Program-made: the position numbers and the translations under genes
NCBI GenBank assembly: GCA_963759155.1
Contig: CAVWXX010000001.1
Coordinates: 124,001 to 188,000, forward strand
Source of the DNA: SZUA-36 sp963759155
Lineage (GTDB): Bacteria; Pseudomonadota; Gammaproteobacteria; Xanthomonadales; SZUA-36
Length of the DNA: 64,000 bases
Reading direction: 5' to 3'
Shown: positions 26,027 to 34,883 of the stretch, piece by piece
Layout of the letters: the number at the start of each line of letters is the position of its first letter
Position numbering within the stretch: the first letter of the stretch is position 1
The notes under the pieces: generated by a model
Told to the model about the DNA's origin: nothing
What the model saw: the letters and a program-made list of their open reading frames with translations, nothing else
Database searches by the model: none

Positions 26027-26416
26027 ATGGATCATGCAACACTGATAGTACTACTGGCCTTACTTCAATATGTCTGGTTTACCGGCCGTGTAGGTCTGGC
26101 GCGTGGAAAATACGGTGTTAATGCACCGGCCTGTGATGGTGATGAAAACTTTGATCGTCTTTTCAGAGTCCAGCAAAACACCATGGAGCAGTTGATCGTG
26201 TTCATTCCGGCCAGCTATATCTTTGCCTACTACTTAAGCGAACTATGGGTGCTGTTACCGGGACTGGCGTTCATTATTGGCCGGTTCCTGTATTCAGCCG
26301 AATACCAGAAAGACCCGAAATCACGCACGCCGGGAATGGCCATAACACTATTGGCAAATGTGGCATTGGTGCTCGGCGGGCTATTTGGATTGGTAACAGC
26401 GATGTTTTTTAGCTAA
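26027..26416 (+). CDS. MAPEG-family membrane protein
   Basis: A 129-residue protein with four hydrophobic helices (about 4-22, 55-72, 75-95 and 108-128). The loop between the first two contains the MAPEG signature: RLFRVQQNTMEQLIVFIP, with the conserved Arg, Asn and Glu that bind glutathione or a related thiol in characterised members, then YSAEYQKDPKSRTPGMAIT. Bacterial MAPEG proteins are poorly defined; glutathione transferase or peroxidase activity is a family-level guess. AGGA lies 3 nt before the ATG. A stand-alone gene. Confidence 0.9.
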   Translation: MDHATLIVLLALLQYVWFTGRVGLARGKYGVNAPACDGDENFDRLFRVQQNTMEQLIVFIPASYIFAYYLSELWVLLPGLAFIIGRFLYSAEYQKDPKSRTPGMAITLLANVALVLGGLFGLVTAMFFS

Positions 26417-26450
26417 ACATTTGCTGATAAATGACACGCTGCCAGTATTT

Positions 26451-26475
26451 GGAGGTCCCCGCTTTCGCGGGGATG
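26451..26475. repeat. Short hairpin of the CCCCGC-GCGGGG dispersed type
   Basis: TCCCCGC at 26456-26462 pairs with GCGGGGA at 26467-26473 around a TTTC loop, in the context GGAGGTCCCCGC..GCGGGGATGAC. This wording is common as a short dispersed repeat in proteobacterial intergenic DNA. Translated in reverse it gives the tell-tale HPRESGD peptide, which shows that the open frame across it (26413-26667) is not a gene. The rest of 26417-26693 holds nothing I recognise. Confidence 0.65.
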
Positions 26476-26693
26476 ACACTGCCAGTTGCTGGTTAAAACT
26501 TGAACTATTGTTAACCCAACTTTGGAAAGTTGAAATCCGCTCCTTCGCGAATACCGGTCTTTAAGCCGGAACATGCAACGCGCCCGGCGCAGAGCCGGCA
26601 TGTTGAACGCCCGGTTGCCTGTAAACGGCATCCAGAATGATTCCAAAGACTGCTTGGTTGGATTCATTCCGGATGCTCTTACATAGTTAAATC

Positions 26694-27815
26694 TCAGGCA
26701 GTTTTGAGCGCCTCAACCGCAGGTACGTAGTCATAACCGAGGTCACGCGCAACATCTTTGTACGTAACCATACCACGATGCACATTCAAACCTTGAAGCA
26801 GATGAGGATCATCCAGCATCGCTTGCCTCGGGCCTTTGTCCGCCAATGCCAGCGCAAATGGCAGCGTTGCATTATTCAGTGCGAAGGTAGAGGTGCGTGG
26901 AACTGCACCCGGCATATTGGCAACACAGTAGTGCACGATACCGTCAACCACGTAAGTTGGATCCTGGTGCGTGGTTGCATGTGAGGTCTCAAAGCAACCG
27001 CCCTGATCGATGGCCACATCAACCAGTACAGAACCCTTCGGCATGATGGAAAGATGCTCGCGGGTGACAAGTTTTGGCGCTGCCGCACCCGGTATCAAAA
27101 CACCACCAATAACAAGATCAGCGTCCCTGATATGCCGCTCAATTGCATCTGCATTTGAGTAGACCGTCTGGACGCGGGCATCGAAAGTAACATCAAGAGC
27201 GCGTAATACATCGAGGTTACGGTCCAGCACGGTGACGTTGGCACCCATGCCGATAGCCATCTGGGCCGCATTGAGGCCAACCACTCCGCCGCCGATTATG
27301 ACCACTTTGGCAGGCTCAACACCAGGTACACCACCGAGCAAGACGCCCGAACCACCATGGGCTTTTTCAAGACACCAGCAACCCGCCTGCACCGACAGGC
27401 GCCCGGCGACTTCTGACATCGGCGCCAATAACGGTAGCGTGCCTTTACGATCCGTTACGGTCTCATAAGCAATACAGGTCGCACCGCTTTTAACCAGCTC
27501 TTCAGTCTGCGGCGCATCAGGCGCCAGGTGCAGGTAGGTATACAGCGTGTGATCAGGTGTCAGCATTGCGCGCTCAACCGCTTGGGGTTCCTTGACCTTG
27601 ACGATCATCTCAGACTTTGCAAAAACAGTCGGAGCATCATCAAGAATCTTCGCACCAGCCGCTACATAGTCGTCATCCGACATACCGATACCGACACCGG
27701 CGTTGGTTTCAACAAAGACTTCATGACCATGGTTAACCAGTTCACGAACGGAGGCAGGCACCAGGCCCACGCGAAATTCATTATTTTTGATTTCTTTAGG
27801 TACACCGATTCTCAT
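26694..27815 (-). CDS. ald: Alanine dehydrogenase
   Basis: A 373-residue NAD-dependent enzyme interconverting L-alanine and pyruvate plus ammonia. Motifs: MRIGVPKEIKNNEFRVGLVP at the N-terminus, the substrate and catalytic residues in MIVKVKEPQ (Lys) and YLHLAPD (His), the NAD fold VVIIGGGVVGLNAAQMAIGMG, VDVAIDQGGCFETSHATTH and the C-terminal GLNVHRGMVTYKDVA. Length matches the hexameric bacterial enzyme. An Lrp/AsnC-type regulator is encoded divergently 119 nt away, the same arrangement known for ald in other bacteria, where the regulator responds to alanine. Confidence 0.97.
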   Translation of the reverse strand: MRIGVPKEIKNNEFRVGLVPASVRELVNHGHEVFVETNAGVGIGMSDDDYVAAGAKILDDAPTVFAKSEMIVKVKEPQAVERAMLTPDHTLYTYLHLAPDAPQTEELVKSGATCIAYETVTDRKGTLPLLAPMSEVAGRLSVQAGCWCLEKAHGGSGVLLGGVPGVEPAKVVIIGGGVVGLNAAQMAIGMGANVTVLDRNLDVLRALDVTFDARVQTVYSNADAIERHIRDADLVIGGVLIPGAAAPKLVTREHLSIMPKGSVLVDVAIDQGGCFETSHATTHQDPTYVVDGIVHYCVANMPGAVPRTSTFALNNATLPFALALADKGPRQAMLDDPHLLQGLNVHRGMVTYKDVARDLGYDYVPAVEALKTA

Positions 27816-27934
27816 GACAACACCTTTAAGTATGTGAAAAGACTATTTTATCTACAATAAAGCAGTTTTATTCTCCATTGATAATTGCTTGATAGTGTTT
27901 TAATCTGCGCAAACCTTGATATATAGTGCAATCA

Positions 27935-28420
27935 ATGAAAAAGAAAGCAAAAAACCCCAAGGTATTGGATCGCACCGACCGGCGCATACTGGAATGCCTG
28001 CAGGTCGATGGGCGGATATCAAATGTGCAACTCGCCCGCAAAGTTAACCTGACGCCTACCCCCTGTATCGAACGCGTCAAACGTCTTGAAAGACAAGGTT
28101 ATATTCGTGGGTACACGGCCTTGCTGGACCCCGAACTGGTCGATGCGAGCCTGCTGGTATTTGTTGAAATCGACCTGTCTCACAAATCACCCGACGCTTT
28201 CAGAAAGTTTCGCGAGGAGGCACGGCACCTGCCGGAGATTATGGACTGCCACCTGGTATCAGGGAACTTCGATTACCTGATAAAGGCCCGTGTGAAAGAC
28301 ATGAAGGCCTACCGAAGACTACTGGGGGATAAAATACTTTCACTGCCGGGTGTCAGCGGTTCACGTAGCTACGTGGTCATGGAAGAAGTTAAAGAAACGC
28401 TCAGCCTGGCTTTGTTTTAA
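27935..28420 (+). CDS. Lrp/AsnC-family transcriptional regulator
   Basis: A 161-residue regulator: N-terminal winged helix-turn-helix (LDRTDRRILECLQVDGRISNVQLARKVNLTPTPCIERVKRLE) and C-terminal RAM effector-binding domain (SLLVFVEIDL ... DCHLVSGNFDYLIKARVKDM ... LPGVSGSRSYVVMEEV). The HTH wording is very close to E. coli Lrp itself. The ATG at 27935 is preferred over a GTG three codons earlier. Placed divergently from ald, it probably activates that gene in the presence of alanine. The AT-rich gap 27816-27934 would carry its sites. It may also act more widely, as Lrp does. Confidence 0.93.
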   Translation: MKKKAKNPKVLDRTDRRILECLQVDGRISNVQLARKVNLTPTPCIERVKRLERQGYIRGYTALLDPELVDASLLVFVEIDLSHKSPDAFRKFREEARHLPEIMDCHLVSGNFDYLIKARVKDMKAYRRLLGDKILSLPGVSGSRSYVVMEEVKETLSLALF

Positions 28421-28458
28421 TTGTATTTACTACGGCCCCCCGAATATAGAATGCCCTT

Positions 28459-29376
28459 ATGAGCACGATTATTATCAAGCACGACGACTGTTTACGTCAC
28501 GACCCCGGTCCCAGGCACCCTGAATCCACACGGCGGGTCAATGCGGTCATAAGCGGATTGGAAGACCTCAAGGGCTTGCAACACCTGCCCGCACCAAGTG
28601 CAACTGAGGAACAGATTTTACGTGTTCACCCACAAGCGTTCTGGACTGACATCATGGCGAGTGAACCATCGGAAGGAACTGTTGCAATAGATGCCGACAC
28701 CTTTCTCAGTAACGGTTCGGTCGATGCGACACTGCGGGCAAGTGGTGGTCTCTGCTATGCGATTGACCAAATTCTCGAAGATAAGACACTCAGGGCATTT
28801 TGCGCCGTCAGGCCACCCGGGCATCATAGCGAAACGGAAACCGCGATGGGTTTTTGCCTACTCAACCACGTCGCTATCGGCGCTCGTCACGCACTTGAAA
28901 ACCCTGCGATCAAACGGGTCGCCATTATCGACTTTGATGTACACCACGGTAACGGTACACAGGCTATTTTTGAAGACAGCCCCAATGTTTTGTTTGTCTC
29001 CAGTCACCAGTTACCACTGTACCCCGGCACCGGTGCTGCCGATGAAACCGGTTGCGGCAATATTTTGAACCTGCCATTGGCGCCGGGCGATGGCAGCAGA
29101 AAATTCAGAAAGACATGGAGCCAGCATGGTCTGCCCGCTGTGCATAGTTTTGCACCCGATCTGATTCTCATCTCTGCAGGCTTTGATGCCCACCAGCGCG
29201 ACCCCCTTGGACAAATAGAACTCCAGGATGCGGACTACCACTGGATCACCCGGCAAATTTGCGACATCGCAACAGACAGTTGCCAGGGACGGGTAGCATC
29301 CATTCTCGAAGGCGGTTATGACCTGCAGGCACTGGCCACCGCCAGTCGTGCCCACGTGAAGGCACTCACCTGCTGA
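28459..29376 (+). CDS. Histone deacetylase-family zinc amidohydrolase
   Basis: A 305-residue protein of the HDAC/acetylpolyamine amidohydrolase/AcuC fold. Active-site segments: RHPESTRRVNAV (N-terminus), RPPGHHSETETAMGFCLLNH (the His-His pair), IIDFDVHHGNGTQAIF (zinc Asp and His), SSHQLPLYPGTG, ISAGFDAHQRDPLG (second zinc Asp) and LEGGYDL. In bacteria such enzymes deacetylate polyamines, acetoin-pathway proteins or other small amides; the substrate here is unknown. It follows the lrp-like gene by 38 nt and may share its transcript. Confidence 0.92.
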   Translation: MSTIIIKHDDCLRHDPGPRHPESTRRVNAVISGLEDLKGLQHLPAPSATEEQILRVHPQAFWTDIMASEPSEGTVAIDADTFLSNGSVDATLRASGGLCYAIDQILEDKTLRAFCAVRPPGHHSETETAMGFCLLNHVAIGARHALENPAIKRVAIIDFDVHHGNGTQAIFEDSPNVLFVSSHQLPLYPGTGAADETGCGNILNLPLAPGDGSRKFRKTWSQHGLPAVHSFAPDLILISAGFDAHQRDPLGQIELQDADYHWITRQICDIATDSCQGRVASILEGGYDLQALATASRAHVKALTC

Positions 29377-29432
29377 TTTACGTTGAGAGCCATAGTAGAA
29401 TGACCTTTAAAGATTTTTTGGGCACTGGTAAC

Positions 29433-29506
29433 GCGGGTGTAGTTCAATGGTAGAACTTCAGCTTCCCAAGCTGACTACGTGGGTTCGATTCCCATCACCC
29501 GCTCCA
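29433..29506 (+). tRNA. tRNA-Gly (anticodon CCC)
   Basis: A 74-nt cloverleaf: acceptor GCGGGTG/CACCCGC, D arm GTTC-AATGGTA-GAAC, anticodon stem TCAGC/GCTGA with loop TTCCCAA (anticodon CCC), T arm GTGGG-TTCGATT-CCCAT, discriminator T and an encoded CCA. The sequence is very close to E. coli glyU. Confidence 0.96.
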
Positions 29507-29534
29507 CTCCCCAACACCAGGAAACCCTGCACCC

Positions 29535-30296
29535 ATGTTCACGAAAGCAATCGTCAGAACACCCTGCCGTTCAATGGTGGACGGATTAAGCAGCGCCAAT
29601 CTCGGCCGGCCCGATTACCAGAAAGCAATCCTTCAACATGCCGACTATGTTGACGCGCTTAAAGAATGCGGACTACAGGTCACGACACTGCCCGCAGATG
29701 AGAACTTTCCGGATTCAACATTCGTAGAAGACGTTGCGTTAATGACACCCCATTGCGCCATCCTGACTAACCCCGGGGCCCCAAGCCGCCGGTTGGAAAC
29801 ACGGTCGATGCTGGAAACAATCAGTGAGTTCTATTCAAAGGTGGAACTAATCGATGCTCCTGGAACAGTCGAAGCCGGTGACATCATGATGGTGGGCGAC
29901 CATTACTACATCGGCCTGTCAGAGCGCACCAACCAGAACGGTGCTGAGCAGATGATTGCCATTCTGGAAAGTTACGGCATGCAGGGTTCAGTCGTTGAGC
30001 TAACCGAAGTCTTACATCTGAAAACCGGCCTTGGCTACCTGGAAAACAACAACCTTCTGGTCTGTGGAGAGTTTTTGAGCAAGGCGGAGTTTCAGCAATA
30101 CAACCTCTTAAAAGTCTCCCCCGAAGAAGCCTATGCGGCGAACAGTGTATGGATAAACGGTACAGTACTCACACCAAAAGGGTTCCCAAAAACCAGGTCT
30201 CTGATCGAGTCTGCCGGATATAGAATTCGTGAAGTCAATGTTTCCGAGTTCCAAAAACTCGATGGTGGGCTCAGCTGTCTTTCATTGCGGTTTTAA
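29535..30296 (+). CDS. Dimethylarginine dimethylaminohydrolase-like amidinotransferase
   Basis: A 253-residue member of the guanidino-group-modifying superfamily. Features: the start MFTKAIVRTPCRSMVDGL, substrate-binding FPDSTFVEDVALMT, GTVEAGDIMMVGDHYYIGLSERTNQ, the catalytic His in VLHLKTGLGYLE and the nucleophilic Cys near the C-terminus in LDGGLSCLSLRF. The size and the C-terminal GGxSCxSLR fit dimethylarginase (methylarginine to citrulline plus methylamines) better than the ~400-residue arginine deiminase. Neighbours give no pathway; it begins 28 nt after tRNA-Gly. Confidence 0.9.
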   Translation: MFTKAIVRTPCRSMVDGLSSANLGRPDYQKAILQHADYVDALKECGLQVTTLPADENFPDSTFVEDVALMTPHCAILTNPGAPSRRLETRSMLETISEFYSKVELIDAPGTVEAGDIMMVGDHYYIGLSERTNQNGAEQMIAILESYGMQGSVVELTEVLHLKTGLGYLENNNLLVCGEFLSKAEFQQYNLLKVSPEEAYAANSVWINGTVLTPKGFPKTRSLIESAGYRIREVNVSEFQKLDGGLSCLSLRF

Positions 30297-30403
30297 AAAC
30301 CGGCCAGTGAGGTTCAGCCAGGGTTCATCAACAACTGGTAAACTGCAAGCACTCCTATCGTACATATAGTTCTTAGACATTCACAATATAAGTGAAAAGA
30401 GCA

Positions 30404-31717
30404 ATGAAACTGACCAAGATTCTCTACCTCTCAATTTTATCAGTGTTAACGCCAATCATATCGGCGTATGCAGACTGTCCGGAAACACCGAATGGCACCC
30501 ACGTCTGGCTTGGTTTGGATACCTCTATTCCAACCCTGGCAGTCTGGCCAGACCGGCCGGACATCCGGGAACTGGATCTGCTGCGTGTACAGTTGGCGTG
30601 GGTGCCTGCTGACCCTGAAAGGCGTTACGTCGATCAACACATCATCGATATTGACTGGGTAAAGCAAACACATACAAATGTGGATGTTTGGGACGGCGAA
30701 TTGCAGGCCATCACAATCCGGGATTTGCATCCGGTCAGATTGGGCGTTGAAAGCAATTTTGAAACAGGTCAGATACATATCGAGAGTTGTCCGATATATA
30801 ACTCCGCAGGACCCTTACTTCTGTTTGCATACTATGGTTTTGACGGGAAGATACTTGAGACACTGGTGTCGAACGGAAGAGTGACGAACCAAAAGGTTTC
30901 AAATGTGATTTCAAATAGCTTCAATAATGGTCTGGCCTTCAATATGACTGAGGATGTTGCAAGGGCCACCGGTGCTATACCCGGCCACTACCTGGCCCAA
31001 TCTTTTCTGTTTCAAAATCTAGCGCCTTCAGTTGCTTTTCTTGAAGAGTATCCGACGGCTTTTTTTGACGCTGAAAATGCGATTGTGATGCAGAGTCGGG
31101 TTTATGTGACGGACAATGAAGCATCGGCATCTTTGCCACTATCCATCGCCGGGGTGTTCAGCGATGGCGTAAATGTCATGGACGGCGATAACCGGGTCCG
31201 CAACCTTGAGCAATATTTGGGTACGGTGCAATTCCAATCAAGAAACGGGGATAATCCAAGCAGGTACAATCTGGTCATTGAAGCCAGGCCCGAACTGAAG
31301 ATTGAAACAACACCCTGCGTAGATGGCGCCAGCACTCTGAAGGCAGATTTTGTTTACCCGTCGGCTTTACGCGGTGATATCCGATTATGGCTTGGAGACT
31401 CTGGAGCGGCAATGACTAAAAAATCATCTCTGAATGAGTGGATTTCATGTGATTACGACTATCGAGTCGAGGGCAGAAGATACTTTGAAAAGGAGTATGA
31501 ACACGAACGTGTCACCACAGGGGAGATCTGGGTTGCCGCGGCGACAACGGGCACACTAATCAAAATCCAATATGAAGCCAGCTATCATGGACTCCCACCA
31601 AGAATGACAAGCCCTTCTGTTGAGACCGTGCTCAAACTCTGGGATGTAACGAATATTGAATCCTTGTACGGACGGCATGAATATTTCTGCGACAAAGCGG
31701 GGAGGCAGCCTCGTTGA
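30404..31717 (+). CDS. Secreted protein of unknown family (probably frameshifted near its end)
   Basis: A 437-residue frame with a signal peptide (ILYLSILSVLTPIISAYAD, cleavage near residue 24). The ATG at 30404 is preferred over GTG 30392. I recognise no family. The mature part is acidic, with few lysine clusters, several predicted beta-strand stretches and paired cysteines (for example ADCPETPNG, ESCPIYN, TTPCVDG, ISCDYDY), compatible with an exported beta-sandwich protein. Codon use and base composition are less GC-rich than the neighbours, hinting at transfer. The last 5 residues (GRQPR) follow a GGGG run at 31699-31702; removing one G continues the protein for 70 more residues to 31928. 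Confidence 0.7.
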   Translation: MKLTKILYLSILSVLTPIISAYADCPETPNGTHVWLGLDTSIPTLAVWPDRPDIRELDLLRVQLAWVPADPERRYVDQHIIDIDWVKQTHTNVDVWDGELQAITIRDLHPVRLGVESNFETGQIHIESCPIYNSAGPLLLFAYYGFDGKILETLVSNGRVTNQKVSNVISNSFNNGLAFNMTEDVARATGAIPGHYLAQSFLFQNLAPSVAFLEEYPTAFFDAENAIVMQSRVYVTDNEASASLPLSIAGVFSDGVNVMDGDNRVRNLEQYLGTVQFQSRNGDNPSRYNLVIEARPELKIETTPCVDGASTLKADFVYPSALRGDIRLWLGDSGAAMTKKSSLNEWISCDYDYRVEGRRYFEKEYEHERVTTGEIWVAAATTGTLIKIQYEASYHGLPPRMTSPSVETVLKLWDVTNIESLYGRHEYFCDKAGRQPR

Positions 31718-31928
31718 CTCCATCGATGAAATTGCCAACAGACGCGCAAACCTGTTAACGGCTGAAGAGAAGGCGTCTCTCGACCCGTTTACAGACGAGG
31801 ATAAAAACCTGCGTGCCTGGCAAGATGGAGATGGTGATGGAACGATTTGTAATAAAGAGGAAAGGTGGTCTGGTGATTACGGAAATATCACAAAAATTAC
31901 ACTATCTGTGTACCCGCCAGGTGGTTGA
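31703..31928 (+). other. Out-of-frame C-terminal extension of the preceding secreted protein
   Basis: A shifted frame running to 31928 reads GSLVDSIDEIANRRANLL, then TAEEKASLDPFTDEDKNLR and ending SVYPPGG. It has natural protein composition and includes an acidic DGDGDGT loop of EF-hand-like wording. It has no start codon or ribosome binding site of its own that fits. With a one-base correction in the preceding G run it would make a single protein of about 507 residues. It might instead be leftover coding sequence after a true frameshift. Confidence 0.5.
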
Positions 31929-31935
31929 GAAATGG

Positions 31936-32940
31936 CTAGATCCGGCGTGAGTACCCTAAAACACTATCAACAATCAGATCATCCGCCATGCTTTCCATCT
32001 TCCAGTTCTTCAGGAAAGCGCAGTGACCACCATAACGTGTGACCAGTAATTCAATATTCTCGTTATCCGGCAGGTCTGTAAAATCGCTAACCGGCACCAC
32101 CATGTCATCTTCTGAGGTCAGAATCGTCGTGGGTATTTTTATGGCTTTAAGACGATCACCGGCCACCGAGTACCCGTCAAAATACTGCTCAATTGAATCA
32201 AACTCGTAGTGGTGTGTTGCAAGATAGCCCGTTCTTTCCCGCAGGTTGCCCAGCTTATGCCAGTCTTCATACTCACATACATCAGGAAACAATGACTGCT
32301 TTAGTTCGACAGATTTGGCCCATTTACGAATGAAATAGCTTTCATAACCCCGCGGGCCCTCTTCCATCGCTGTCAGGGTATTGGAGGGAGAAATAACCGG
32401 GCATACTGCAACCACCTGGCGCAGTGACAGATCGGCCTCGGGTGCAGCCATGGCGACTCGCAAGGCGAAATTTCCGCCCAGGGAATACCCCGAAAGCGCC
32501 CAGTTTTCTGCGCCCGTGCGCCGTTGAACATCCTTCAGCGCCTGTATCACTTCAGCCAAGCGGCAGGAGTGGAACAAGCCTTCATTCATATGATGACTTT
32601 CACCATGATCCCGGAAATTCAGACGGAAAACGTCAAAACCATTCTCATAAAGCATGCCGCCGGCAGCCACGATATAGTTGGACCGGCTACTGCCCTCCCA
32701 ACCATGAAAGAGCACCACCAGCCCCTTGCTTTCACCCTTCTGTGGGGAATAATGACCCAATAGCCTCACATTCTCACCACCGTCCAGAATCCAGTCCTGC
32801 TCGACGTCCAACATGGCTTTGGAGCGCTTTCTGACAATCCGCCGCCGAAACGCGCTACTGTTGATGAGTGACTGCGTATGAGTGCTACGTAAACCAAAGG
32901 CCGGAAAAAATGAATCTGCCGTGATTTTAGAACGTTTCAT
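31936..32940 (-). CDS. Alpha/beta hydrolase, YheT/AB-hydrolase-4 family
   Basis: A 334-residue hydrolase. The oxyanion-side motif LFHGWEGSS is at about 78-86, the nucleophile elbow GYSLGGNFALR (Ser) near 150, an acidic residue in TSEDDMVVPVSD and the catalytic His in RYGGHCAF. The N-terminal ~40 residues (STHTQSLINSSAFRRR) match the YheT type. Substrate unknown; related proteins act on esters or lipids. The acyltransferase gene ends 14 nt upstream on the same strand, so they are co-transcribed, consistent with a lipid role. Confidence 0.88.
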   Translation of the reverse strand: MKRSKITADSFFPAFGLRSTHTQSLINSSAFRRRIVRKRSKAMLDVEQDWILDGGENVRLLGHYSPQKGESKGLVVLFHGWEGSSRSNYIVAAGGMLYENGFDVFRLNFRDHGESHHMNEGLFHSCRLAEVIQALKDVQRRTGAENWALSGYSLGGNFALRVAMAAPEADLSLRQVVAVCPVISPSNTLTAMEEGPRGYESYFIRKWAKSVELKQSLFPDVCEYEDWHKLGNLRERTGYLATHHYEFDSIEQYFDGYSVAGDRLKAIKIPTTILTSEDDMVVPVSDFTDLPDNENIELLVTRYGGHCAFLKNWKMESMADDLIVDSVLGYSRRI

Positions 32941-32954
32941 GACCTGCTCCCCGC

Positions 32955-33719
32955 TCAGCTTTCATAACAACTGACAACGGCGGCCCTGGCGCTGTCAGCA
33001 AGAAAACGACGTGGCTGATCAACCGCACTGATGGTAGGCAGGAAATGGACTTCGGCGATTGATTTCGGCCTGGCAAGCTGACGGTAAAAATTTATCAACA
33101 TACTTTCACCCACGCGAAACGCAACCTCTTCATCAATTCGTCCGTCACGCATATAACGAATCGTAACCGGTTGGACCTCGCATCCCGCATCCACTGCCGG
33201 ACGGAACATCCGGGCATGAAAAACACGTATTGGCGCACCCGGCTTAATACCGCCCTCGGGGAAAATTGCGACGGCCCGATCCTGTTGTAAACGTTGCGCC
33301 ATCAGCGAACTCACTCCGGCCGCTGAGTCATGGTTACCACGTTGATGGAAAATCGTGCTACCCGCTCTTGCGATATGGCGAAACACCGGCCAACTGTCGA
33401 CTTCAGCCTTACTCACAAAACCCACTGCACAGGCGCTATGCAAAACAGGAATATCCAACCAGGAGATATGATTGGCCACTATCAAGACGGCCCCGGACTG
33501 TGGTTCACCAACAACCTTTACCCGAAGGCCAAAAAGCCAGGCAAGTCTTTGTGCGAGCCGGATCGCCACCCGGTCTGCTTTACGTGAACCCTCTTGTGTG
33601 CCATCCCGCCTGTGATAACTCACCAGCAACAGTGATGGAGTAAGAAAAACCAGCATAAAACCGGTAAGTAACAGGCTGCGGAGCACAAACCGCACGATTG
33701 AAGCGAATATTGAAGTCAT
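32955..33719 (-). CDS. 1-acyl-sn-glycerol-3-phosphate acyltransferase-like protein
   Basis: A 254-residue PlsC-family acyltransferase with an N-terminal membrane helix (about 8-35). Motifs: NHISWLD (the HX4D catalytic block) at about 88, the second block around STIFHQRG and the FPEGG block near 155, all in the order found in PlsC and the related lyso-ornithine-lipid acyltransferases. It transfers a fatty acyl chain to a lysophospholipid or similar acceptor at the inner membrane. It is the first gene of a two-gene operon with the YheT-like hydrolase. A second acyltransferase is at 52512. Confidence 0.9.
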   Translation of the reverse strand: MTSIFASIVRFVLRSLLLTGFMLVFLTPSLLLVSYHRRDGTQEGSRKADRVAIRLAQRLAWLFGLRVKVVGEPQSGAVLIVANHISWLDIPVLHSACAVGFVSKAEVDSWPVFRHIARAGSTIFHQRGNHDSAAGVSSLMAQRLQQDRAVAIFPEGGIKPGAPIRVFHARMFRPAVDAGCEVQPVTIRYMRDGRIDEEVAFRVGESMLINFYRQLARPKSIAEVHFLPTISAVDQPRRFLADSARAAVVSCYES

Positions 33720-33833
33720 AATCCGGCCGAGCCAGCTCCGAACTTTGAGAAAAGTGGCGCAAAGGTTATCACATCAGCGACAATACACTGCGTATCATTT
33801 TCCAAATCACATAATTTACGGTCAACAGGTGCT

Positions 33834-34883
33834 ATGAAGCAATATCAGGTTAAAAATATCGGCAGCGGAGCCGTCTTCACCGTCAATGAGGGTGAATCCG
33901 TTCTGGATGCCGCGCTGCGGCAGGGCGTGATGCTTCCCTATAGTTGCAAAAATGGCACCTGCGGAAGCTGTAAAGGCCATCTGGAATCGGGCGAGGTACA
34001 TTACCCCTTTCATCCACCACTTGCACTGACTCGCGAGGAGATAGGCGAAGGCCATGCATTGCTGTGCCAGGCGGAACCTACCGGGAATCTTGTTATTCGT
34101 GCCCGGGAAATCGAAGCCGTGCGGGATATTCAAATTCGTAAAATGCCGGCACGCGTGACGGAAAAAACACTGCTGGCACCCGATGTCATGCGTCTCAAAA
34201 TCAAACTTCCCAATGCCCAGCGACTACAGTTCCTGGCCGGGCAATACCTGGAGATACTTCTTGCTGAAGGCAAGCGGCGGGCCTTCTCGATCGCCAGTTC
34301 ACCGCAATCAGAAGACGAAATTGAACTGCACATCCGTCATGTTGATGGTGGCGGTTTCACCGGTTGGGTATTTGATGAGCTTAAAGAGCGGGATATCCTC
34401 CGCCTCGAAGCCCCGCTGGGTACTTTTTTCATTCGAAATGACAGACTTGAACGCCCGATGATATTGATGGGTGGTGGTACCGGTTTTGCACCACTCAAGT
34501 CCATGCTGGAAGACCTGTTGTCCCATAATGACAAACGTCCGATACACCTGTTCTGGGGGGCCAACGTTCGTGCCGACCTCTATATGCATGAGCAGGCGCT
34601 GCAGTGGGCGGCGCAGCACGATCATATCCAGTATTCCACAGCCTTGATAGAGTCAGACGATGCAGCCGTTTCGGATAGTTATAACGGGTTTGTTCACGAG
34701 GCCGTATTGAATCAGTATGCGGATTTATCCGGTTTTGACATCTATATGAGCGGGCCGCCGGCCATGATTGATGCAAGCCGTAGTGCCTTTTTGGAAAAAG
34801 GTGCCGAAAAACGGAGAATATTTTTTGATTCGTTTGAATTTGGCCTGGATGTACCCATCAGGGTGCTGGCCAAGCCGCACTAG
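33834..34883 (+). CDS. Ferredoxin-NAD(P)H reductase fusion (CDP-6-deoxy-delta-3,4-glucoseen reductase-like)
   Basis: A 349-residue electron-transfer protein. The N-terminal plant-type [2Fe-2S] domain (about 1-95) has the ligands in PYSCKNGTCGSCKG and LLCQAE. The FAD domain (about 100-200) has RAFSIASSP and GGGFTGWVF. The NAD(P) domain (about 205-349) has LMGGGTGFAPLKSML, HLFWGANVRADLYM and YMSGPPAMID. This order is shared by the reductases of deoxysugar synthesis and by the reductase parts of some oxygenases, and in gammaproteobacteria often stands alone. No deoxysugar genes are nearby, so the partner is unknown. Its stop TAG shares the CTAG tetramer with the stop of the convergent gene. Confidence 0.88.
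   Translation: MKQYQVKNIGSGAVFTVNEGESVLDAALRQGVMLPYSCKNGTCGSCKGHLESGEVHYPFHPPLALTREEIGEGHALLCQAEPTGNLVIRAREIEAVRDIQIRKMPARVTEKTLLAPDVMRLKIKLPNAQRLQFLAGQYLEILLAEGKRRAFSIASSPQSEDEIELHIRHVDGGGFTGWVFDELKERDILRLEAPLGTFFIRNDRLERPMILMGGGTGFAPLKSMLEDLLSHNDKRPIHLFWGANVRADLYMHEQALQWAAQHDHIQYSTALIESDDAAVSDSYNGFVHEAVLNQYADLSGFDIYMSGPPAMIDASRSAFLEKGAEKRRIFFDSFEFGLDVPIRVLAKPH

Noticed and set aside
26413..26667. Minus-strand open frame of 84 codons
   Set aside because: It contains the peptide HPRESGD, a known by-product of translating a common dispersed hairpin; no ribosome binding site or homology.
27816..27934. Lrp binding site in the ald/lrp gap
   Set aside because: The gap is AT-rich and contains partial matches, but none clear enough to separate from background.
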